Origin: Ardenticatenaceae bacterium
Lineage (GTDB): Bacteria > Chloroflexota > Anaerolineae > Promineifilales > Promineifilaceae
DNA: 32,764 bases
Assembly: GCA_030065875.1 (NCBI GenBank)
Contig: JASJCR010000056.1
Location: 1 to 32,764, forward strand
Reading direction: 5' to 3'
Shown: piece by piece, positions 30,718 through 32,764 of the stretch
Numbering within the stretch: the first letter of the stretch is position 1
Layout: the number at the start of each line of letters is the position of its first letter
Notes under the pieces: generated by a model
Database searches by the model: none
What the model was told of the DNA's origin: nothing
Seen by the model: the letters and a program-made list of their open reading frames with translations, nothing else
Made by a program: the position numbers and the translations under genes

Positions 30718-31776
30718 ATGCCAGTTACCGAAGCAAGCAAAATCAAAATCTATTACCAGGCGTTATTAAATCGGGAACCCGGTTTTGTCGGTATTTTTTA
30801 CGTGGGAGTTAAAACAACCGGCGTTTTTTGCATCGCTACCTGTCGAGCGAGAAAGCCGAAGCTAAAAAACGTGGAATTTTTCACGACCATTAACGAAGCA
30901 CTCGACAATGGCTATAGACCCTGCAAAGTCTGTAAGCCAACTGAAAACACCCATAAAGCACCGGCGCCGGTCGTAGCTGCAATCAGCTTGCTAGAAAAGA
31001 ATCCGGGAGAAAAGATATCAGATTTCCGCCTGCGACAAAATCAAATTAGCCCTGAACTGGTTCGCCGCTGGTTCAAGAAAAACTATGGGGTTACGTTTCA
31101 CGATTATCAACGAATGGTGCGCATTAACAGCGCTCATCAAGAATTAAAATCCGGGAAGAACATTATAGAAACCGCATTTAATGTGGGTTATGAATCACTG
31201 AGTGGATTTGGATATACCTACAAAAAGGTCGTCGGGGAATCACCAAAAAATTTCGGTGAAAAAACGATGATTTTAATCAGCCGCCTGACTACCCCTTTGG
31301 GACCCATGTTTATTTGTGCGACTGATAAAGGAATTTGCCTGCTGGAGTTTGTGGATAGAAAAACGCTGGACAAAGAGCTTAAAGACCTTCAAAGGCTGCT
31401 TAATGCCGAAATCATCACGGGCGAAAATAACCATATCCAACAGGCCAAAAATGAAATAGCCGAATATTTTGCGGGCCAACGCAGACGGTTTGACGTTGCC
31501 CTTCAAACACCCGGGACAACCTTTCAAAATATTGTCTGGGAAAGTTTAAGGGAAATTCCATACGGGCAAACGTCAACATACCAACAGCAAGCCGTTAAAA
31601 TTAACCGGCCGAGGGCTGTCCGAGCAATGGCTGCAGCAAATGGAGCTAACAGAATTGCGATAATCATCCCCTGTCACCGTGTGATTGGGAAAAATGGCAG
31701 CTTGACCGGCTATGGTGGTGGGATCGAACGAAAACGGTGGCTAATTGACCACGAACGAAACGATACTTCGCGATAA
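30718..31776 (+). CDS. ada: Bifunctional Ada: methylphosphotriester/O6-methylguanine methyltransferase and AraC-type activator
   Basis: DNA repair and adaptive-response protein of 352 residues, full length. The N-terminal zinc domain has Cys38, Cys42, Cys69 and Cys72, the same numbering as E. coli Ada; Cys38 takes methyl groups from phosphotriesters. An AraC-type helix-turn-helix follows (ETAFNVGYESLSGFGYTYKK, then GESPKNF). The C-terminal O6-alkylguanine methyltransferase domain ends in IIPCHRVIG with acceptor Cys319, then GYGGG. All catalytic residues are present, so it should be functional. The whole gene is richer in A and T than most of the window. It forms an operon with the PEP-mutase-like gene; no Ada box was identified. 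Confidence 0.96.
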   Translation: MPVTEASKIKIYYQALLNREPGFVGIFYVGVKTTGVFCIATCRARKPKLKNVEFFTTINEALDNGYRPCKVCKPTENTHKAPAPVVAAISLLEKNPGEKISDFRLRQNQISPELVRRWFKKNYGVTFHDYQRMVRINSAHQELKSGKNIIETAFNVGYESLSGFGYTYKKVVGESPKNFGEKTMILISRLTTPLGPMFICATDKGICLLEFVDRKTLDKELKDLQRLLNAEIITGENNHIQQAKNEIAEYFAGQRRRFDVALQTPGTTFQNIVWESLREIPYGQTSTYQQQAVKINRPRAVRAMAAANGANRIAIIIPCHRVIGKNGSLTGYGGGIERKRWLIDHERNDTSR

Positions 31777-31857
31777 CATCCGCAGAAATATAAAGGAAGA
31801 TACTTTTAATGGTTTTTGTTGCCTGGCCCGGTTGATCAAACCATGGAGGCTAAAACC

Positions 31858-32400
31858 GTGATAAAAGGGAAACATATTGCCTTACGGCCGGTTCAAGAAG
31901 AGGATTGGCCGATACTCGAAGTGTGGGGACAGGATCGAATGGCGCTGTGGGGGCCGTTTCAACGTTTTCAGCTGGACCACATTCCTCAACTGCGTCAAGC
32001 TTATCAGAAGACGGGCTTACTAAGTCGCGAATCCGGTTTTTTGCTCGTCGAAACCGTTCCAGCCGGGGAAGTGGTTGGCTACGTGCGTTACACCTTGATG
32101 TCGATTCCGGATGTCGATACGCCTCACCCGGAAATTGGAGTGGGTATCCCCGAAATCAGCGGCCGGGGAAAGGGTTATGCCGGAGAAGCGGTGCAGCTGC
32201 TGGTCGAGTATTTATTTGCCGGTTATCCGGTGGAGCGGATTACAGCCTTTACCGACGCGGAAAATATCCCGGCGCAGAGGGTGCTGGAGAAAAATGGCTT
32301 TCGGCAGGAAGGGCGGCTGCGCCGGGCGATGTTTCGCGATGGGCAGTGGCGCGATGTGCTAATCTATGGCCTGTTGCGACAAGAATTCATACAAAAATAA
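31858..32400 (+). CDS. GNAT acetyltransferase (RimJ/RimL type)
   Basis: Predicted acetyl-CoA-dependent N-acetyltransferase of about 180 residues. The order is HIALRPVQEEDWPILEVW at the start, EVVGYVRYTLM, then EIGVGIPEISGRGKGYAGEA (acetyl-CoA binding), and AENIPAQRVLEKNGFRQEGR near the end, the typical RimJ/RimL pattern. The GTG at 31858 lies 8 bp after GGAGG and gives the expected family N-terminus; the ATG at 31843 overlaps that ribosome site and would add five residues. Substrate could be a ribosomal protein, another protein or a small amine. Confidence 0.9.
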   Translation: MIKGKHIALRPVQEEDWPILEVWGQDRMALWGPFQRFQLDHIPQLRQAYQKTGLLSRESGFLLVETVPAGEVVGYVRYTLMSIPDVDTPHPEIGVGIPEISGRGKGYAGEAVQLLVEYLFAGYPVERITAFTDAENIPAQRVLEKNGFRQEGRLRRAMFRDGQWRDVLIYGLLRQEFIQK

Positions 32401-32420
32401 ACCGCCCCATCTCGATTTGA

Positions 32421-32764
32421 TCGATTGATCCAACCCTGCAAGGGCTTGGCAAGCCAAGCCCCTACCTGTGGGAGACCCACGGTCACAGGATCAATTCCAT
32501 ATCACCAACTTCTAAGCCAATGAGGGAATAAATCCTGGCCATCACAATTCAATCGATTGATCCAACCCTGCAAGGGCTTGGCAAGCCAAGCCCCTACCTG
32601 TGGGAGACCCACGGTCGCAGGATCAATTCCATATCACCAACTTCTAAGCCAATGAGGGAATAAATCCTGGCCATCACAATTCAATCGATTCATCCAACCC
32701 TGCAAGGGCTTGGCAAGCCAAGCCCCTACCTGTGGGAGACCCACAGTCACAGGATCAATTCGAT
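32421..32764. repeat. 132-bp direct tandem repeat, 2.6 copies, continues beyond window
   Basis: Copies begin TCGATT at 32421, 32553 and 32685. They differ at only a few positions (ATTGATCC against ATTCATCC, GGTCAC against GGTCGC or AGTCAC). Each unit holds the near-palindrome GGGCTTGGCAAGCCAAGCCC and the hairpin GTGGG-AGA-CCCAC. No open reading frame or CRISPR-like spacer is seen in this 364-bp stretch. Confidence 0.95.

Noticed and set aside
32421..32764. CRISPR array
   Set aside because: The units are direct 132-bp copies with no short repeats separated by unique spacers.

Overview
The window reads as a chromosomal segment from a moderately GC-rich bacterium. I favour a member of the Chloroflexota (Anaerolineae-like). 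The reasons are an accessory N-type ATPase operon, abundant AraC/TetR regulators, S-methyl-thiohydantoin desulfurase and hydantoinase genes, a huge mosaic secreted protein, and intergenic spaces full of short tandem and palindromic repeats. The assignment is an inference; no rRNA or marker gene is present. No tRNA, rRNA, CRISPR array, phage, integrase or transposase was found.

Layout. 1-6700 (+): an almost complete N-ATPase operon, atpD(partial)-C-Q-R-B-E-F-A-[PII-like gene]-G. The b subunit carries a fused delta-like domain, and the c subunit has a two-carboxylate, Na+-type ligand set. A gene of the cyclic-di-AMP receptor (DarA/PstA) family sits between atpA and atpG. 6755-8396: an AraC-type regulator and a DUF4287/DUF5655 protein. 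8493-12415 (-): a three-gene redox operon made of a saccharopine-dehydrogenase-like oxidoreductase, a cytoplasmic protein resembling reductive dehalogenases/QueG with two [4Fe-4S] motifs, and a glutaredoxin-AhpD fusion. A divergent TetR gene (12665-13228) has an 18-bp palindromic operator over its own promoter. 13403-18871 (-): an 1822-residue exported protein with seven propeller-like repeats, a carboxypeptidase-regulatory-like domain, a metzincin-like protease, Ig/BACON-like modules, a right-handed beta-helix, and an IPT/TIG fold split between two distant places. 19135-20164 (+): a macrodomain gene overlapping a small P-loop kinase gene. 20390-21334 (+): a PLP-dependent threonine/serine dehydratase-like enzyme, probably translated from a leaderless mRNA. 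21532-23687: a divergent AraC/SDR pair. 23874-26525 (+): a hydantoinase/oxoprolinase-type protein and an S-Me-THD (DUF917) protein. 26529-32400: a GAF protein, a TetR regulator with promoter and operator, an alpha/beta hydrolase, a small membrane protein, a PEP-mutase/isocitrate-lyase-like gene coupled to a complete Ada, and a GNAT acetyltransferase. 32421-32764: a 132-bp tandem repeat running off the end.

The most unusual signal that crosses gene boundaries is a degenerate period-7 repeat (consensus about GCNATTA) at four places. In every one it encodes the last residues and/or the stop codon of the flanking gene, and at 26506-26533 it supplies the stops of two convergent genes at once. A second repeat type supplies the stop of the Fe-S gene at 10245. 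Within the atp operon these repeats have taken the place of the ribosome binding sites of atpB and atpG.

The best candidates for undescribed biology are the PII-like gene inside the N-ATPase operon, the Grx-AhpD/dehalogenase-like redox operon, the macrodomain-kinase pair and the stop-codon repeats.
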